Below are positions 61,908 through 64,000 of a DNA stretch of 64,000 nt, one piece after another. A model generated the notes under the pieces. It was given only the letters and a program-made list of their open reading frames with translations, was not told the DNA's origin and did not search any database. Position numbers and translations under genes: made by a program. This DNA is from Bradyrhizobium hipponense (GTDB lineage: Bacteria > Pseudomonadota > Alphaproteobacteria > Rhizobiales > Xanthobacteraceae), in contig NZ_VSTH01000023.1 in assembly GCF_008123965.1 (NCBI RefSeq), positions 62,001 to 126,000 on the forward strand, in the 5' to 3' direction. Every line of letters begins with the position of its first letter. The stretch's first letter is position 1.

Positions 61908-62537
61908 TTACGCGTTCGCCGCGGCACTGGCCGGACGCCCGAGCGAGGCGCCGAGCGAGCGCAGGCCGGCGACGACGCGCAGCTGAAACGACAGAAACGC
62001 GACCAGCTGGGACAAGGTGACGATGCCGGTGTCGGACCAGCCGGCAGCAAGCAGCACCTTGATATCGGCGGATGCCGCATCGCGCGGCCGGAACACCAGC
62101 AAATGGGCATGCTCGAGCGCAGCAACGAGCCGGGCGCCGAGGACCGGCTTGCGATCCGCGCTCACGCGGTAGATCAGTCCGGCCTTGTTTTCGATCGATA
62201 GCGGGCCGGCCGGAAAGGCGCCATATGGACCCGACGTGTTGCCCCGCGCGATCTCGGCCTCGATCGCCTCGACCAGAGCCGCCCCATCTGCATTCGCGGC
62301 GAGCTTCGCCCGATAGAAGGCGGACACCGGGGACTCGCCATGCAGGCCGGCGACGAAGACCGCGACCGCCGCACGTACTGCAAGCGACACCTCGCCGGCG
62401 TCGAGCGGCTCGAACAGAGAGAGATAGCTCTTCTGCGCGTTGTCGCGCGCCTGCAGGCGCCGCGCGCGGATGGCGTCGAGAGCCGATCCCGGTTCGATCC
62501 CGGCGAGCGTGTCGATGATATCCGTCGTGCTCATCAT
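61908..62537 (-). CDS. CMD-domain protein without a visible CxxC, second of the AhpD-like pair
   Basis: 209 residues. Similar overall fold to the neighbour, helical with LSLFEPLDAGEVSLAVRAAV and GWSDTGIVTLSQLVAFLSFQ, the AhpD-like C-terminal region, but no CxxC motif is present, so it is unlikely to be redox-active alone. Probably a partner of the adjacent AhpD-like protein. Two ATGs begin the frame. Confidence 0.75.
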   Translation of the reverse strand: MMSTTDIIDTLAGIEPGSALDAIRARRLQARDNAQKSYLSLFEPLDAGEVSLAVRAAVAVFVAGLHGESPVSAFYRAKLAANADGAALVEAIEAEIARGNTSGPYGAFPAGPLSIENKAGLIYRVSADRKPVLGARLVAALEHAHLLVFRPRDAASADIKVLLAAGWSDTGIVTLSQLVAFLSFQLRVVAGLRSLGASLGRPASAAANA

Positions 62538-62571
62538 TCAGCCTCGTGCAACGCGATCATGTTGATTTCGA

Positions 62572-63606
62572 TTAGACAGCCAGCGCCACATCGGGCGCCG
62601 TCCGGGTCCAGCCCAGCGCCGGCGCGACCTTGTCGGCGACCAGCTCGATCGAGCGCAGGATATGGGGATGCGGGGCATCGACCGAATGCACCTGGAAGAC
62701 GAGATCGGTCACCCGCTCCAACGTGGCGTCGGTGCGGAGCGAGGCGATGACGTCGTCGGCTGCGCCGACATGGGTGTCGAACGCCGCGATCATCTCCTTC
62801 AGCGTCTCGCCAGGCGCCGCGTGACCGCCCTTGAGAAACTGCGGGAGTGCGCGCCGCAGCCCGATATCGGCAAGGCGCATCGCCTCGCGGCGATCGTCGG
62901 CGACGAAGACGCTGCGCGAGGCCATGATGCGGGGCTCGCAACTGGGCGGCAGCGCTTCGAGATAGGCATCGATCACGGGGTTCTGGATTTCGGCAAGCGT
63001 GGCGCGCGGCGCCTCCTTGGCCCTCGGCTGGGTCCGCGACAGCAACAGGCCGTCGCCGGCCTTGCCGGCACGCGCGCCGCCGGCCACCGAGAACGTCGCC
63101 TGCCAGATCCGGTCGCACAATTGCGGCCGCACCGGATAGAGCGTATCGCCGCCGGCGAGCGGCTTGCCGGCCAGCGCGGCGCGGACCACGTCCAGATTGC
63201 GGGCAAAGATCTCGTTGCGCTGGGCGCTGTCGAGGCCGAAGGCGGCGAAGGCGGAGGGATTGCCGCCGGTGCCGACGCCGAGCTCGAACCGGCCATTGCA
63301 GAGCAGATCGAGCACCGCGGCGTCCTCGGCCACCCGCACCGCGCTCTCCAGCGGCAGCGTGACGATGCCGGTGCCGAGGCGGATCCGCGAAGTCCGCGCG
63401 GCGACATAGCCGAGGAAGGCGAACGGCGAGGGCAATCCACCCTCTCGCTCGTGAAAATGGTGCTGCGCGATCCACGCCGAATCGAGGCCCGCCTTTTCCG
63501 CGCACACGATCTGCTCGGCGGCGAAGCGATAGCGCTCGGCCGGCGGCGCCTCGTCGAGCAGGCGCGTGAAGAATCCCAGTCGTTTCAGGTTTGCAAAGCG
63601 TTTCAT
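62572..63606 (-). CDS. Luciferase-like FMN-dependent monooxygenase
   Basis: 344 residues of the bacterial luciferase fold: N-terminal GFFTRLLDEAPPAERY, the hallmark AGLDSAWIAQHHFHEREGGL and ARTSRIRLGTGIVTLPLES, then LCNGRFELGVGTGGNPSAF. It oxidises an organic substrate using reduced flavin, possibly supplied by a reductase elsewhere. I recognise the module with the two AhpD-like proteins; substrate not known. ATG 63606 with AGGG upstream is used. Confidence 0.88.
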   Translation of the reverse strand: MKRFANLKRLGFFTRLLDEAPPAERYRFAAEQIVCAEKAGLDSAWIAQHHFHEREGGLPSPFAFLGYVAARTSRIRLGTGIVTLPLESAVRVAEDAAVLDLLCNGRFELGVGTGGNPSAFAAFGLDSAQRNEIFARNLDVVRAALAGKPLAGGDTLYPVRPQLCDRIWQATFSVAGGARAGKAGDGLLLSRTQPRAKEAPRATLAEIQNPVIDAYLEALPPSCEPRIMASRSVFVADDRREAMRLADIGLRRALPQFLKGGHAAPGETLKEMIAAFDTHVGAADDVIASLRTDATLERVTDLVFQVHSVDAPHPHILRSIELVADKVAPALGWTRTAPDVALAV

Positions 63607-63740
63607 ACGATCCCTGTTCGGGCGATCAATTGCCACGGCCCCGATGATGTCGGTTGCCGCAGTCCGAGACAAGCGGGCATTGCGCAACGCTGCCAATTGG
63701 CCGGGATCGCCTCTCCGCCTGAATTTTGCTAGGCAGCTGC

Positions 63741-64000
63741 CTACCAACTCGGCAGCACCGCGCCCTTGAACTTGGTCAGGACGAACTCCTTGACCTCCGG
63801 CGTGTGGTAGGCGTCGACGAGGGTCTTGACCCAGGGTTTGTCCTTGTCGGCCGCGCGGACGGCAATCAGGTTGACGTAAGGCCCCTTCGGGTCCTCGCGC
63901 AGGATCGGGTCCTTGACCGGATCGAGGCCCGCCTGGGTTGCATAATTGGTGTTGATCGCCGCTGCATCGACGTCGTCGAGCGCGCGCGGTGCCTGCGCCG
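63741..64000 (-). CDS. MetQ/NlpA-family substrate-binding lipoprotein, C-terminal part
   Basis: C-terminal 86 codons of a gene cut by the right window edge. AAINTNYATQAGLDPVKDPI and REDPKGPYVNLIAVRAADKD, then FVLTKFKGAVLPSW at the C-terminus, are MetQ-family sequences (binding protein of the MetNIQ D/L-methionine transporter and relatives for other compounds). 134 bases separate it from the monooxygenase, in the same direction, suggesting a second transporter for the same pathway. Confidence 0.85.
   Translation of the reverse strand, partial: AQAPRALDDVDAAAINTNYATQAGLDPVKDPILREDPKGPYVNLIAVRAADKDKPWVKTLVDAYHTPEVKEFVLTKFKGAVLPSW

Overview
The window is high-GC DNA from an alphaproteobacterium, most likely Bradyrhizobium. 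The evidence is the gene content (a single 36-kb flagellar cluster in the rhizobial order with motC, motE, flaF, flbT and a FtcR/Rem-type regulator; two short tandem flagellins of the Bradyrhizobium lateral or thin flagellum type), GC-rich codon use, and dispersed GC-rich palindromic repeats of kinds common in Bradyrhizobium intergenic DNA. Species assignment is inference; no database was searched.

Left flank (1-12.8 kb). A partial FAD-dependent D-amino-acid-dehydrogenase-like gene and a thiamine-pyrophosphate enzyme run leftward. Next comes a sugar-acid module: a leftward GntR regulator, TRAP transporter (binding protein, small and large permease), L-idonate 5-dehydrogenase-like enzyme and mannonate dehydratase (uxuA), divergent from fructuronate reductase (uxuB). 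A perfect FadR-type operator lies in the divergent promoter region. A SnoaL-like protein, a CbbY-like HAD phosphatase and a YeeZ-like NAD-binding protein follow.

Flagellar region (13.2-51.9 kb). Two MarR-family paralogues with the same C-terminal four-cysteine pattern bracket the block. After a membrane coiled-coil protein comes the rightward regulator gene lafR, then a long leftward series read from motA (47.4 kb) down to 16.4 kb: motA-fliM-(small TM protein)-fliN-fliG-flhB-flgB-flgC-fliE-flgG-flgA-flgI-motE-flgH-fliL-fliP, two flagellins, fliF-fliH-motB-motC-fliK-lytic transglycosylase-flgE-flgK-flgL-flaF-flbT-flgD-fliQ-flhA-fliR-fliJ-like-flgJ-like-flgN-like-unknown. A divergent rightward group encodes a DUF1217 protein, flgF and fliI. 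This is a nearly complete basal body, export apparatus, hook, filament and stator set without chemotaxis genes, fliA/flgM, fliD or fliS. Most genes overlap by 1-4 bases or nearly touch, which implies long operons. Both flagellin mRNAs appear to share a structured leader with the ribosome-binding site inside a hairpin, and the flaF and flbT genes known to act at that level elsewhere are in the same cluster.

Right flank (52-64 kb). A ketopantoate-reductase-like protein, a HerA-type ATPase and a nickel/cobalt permease are followed by a leftward catabolic operon: MetQ-type binding protein (partial), luciferase-like flavin monooxygenase, two AhpD/CMD-family proteins, and a branched-chain-amino-acid-type ABC transporter whose two permeases are fused into one protein (LivH-LivM).

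Start codons were chosen by Shine-Dalgarno spacing and family length, and several are GTG or TTG. No tRNA, rRNA, CRISPR array, IS transposase or integrase gene was seen.
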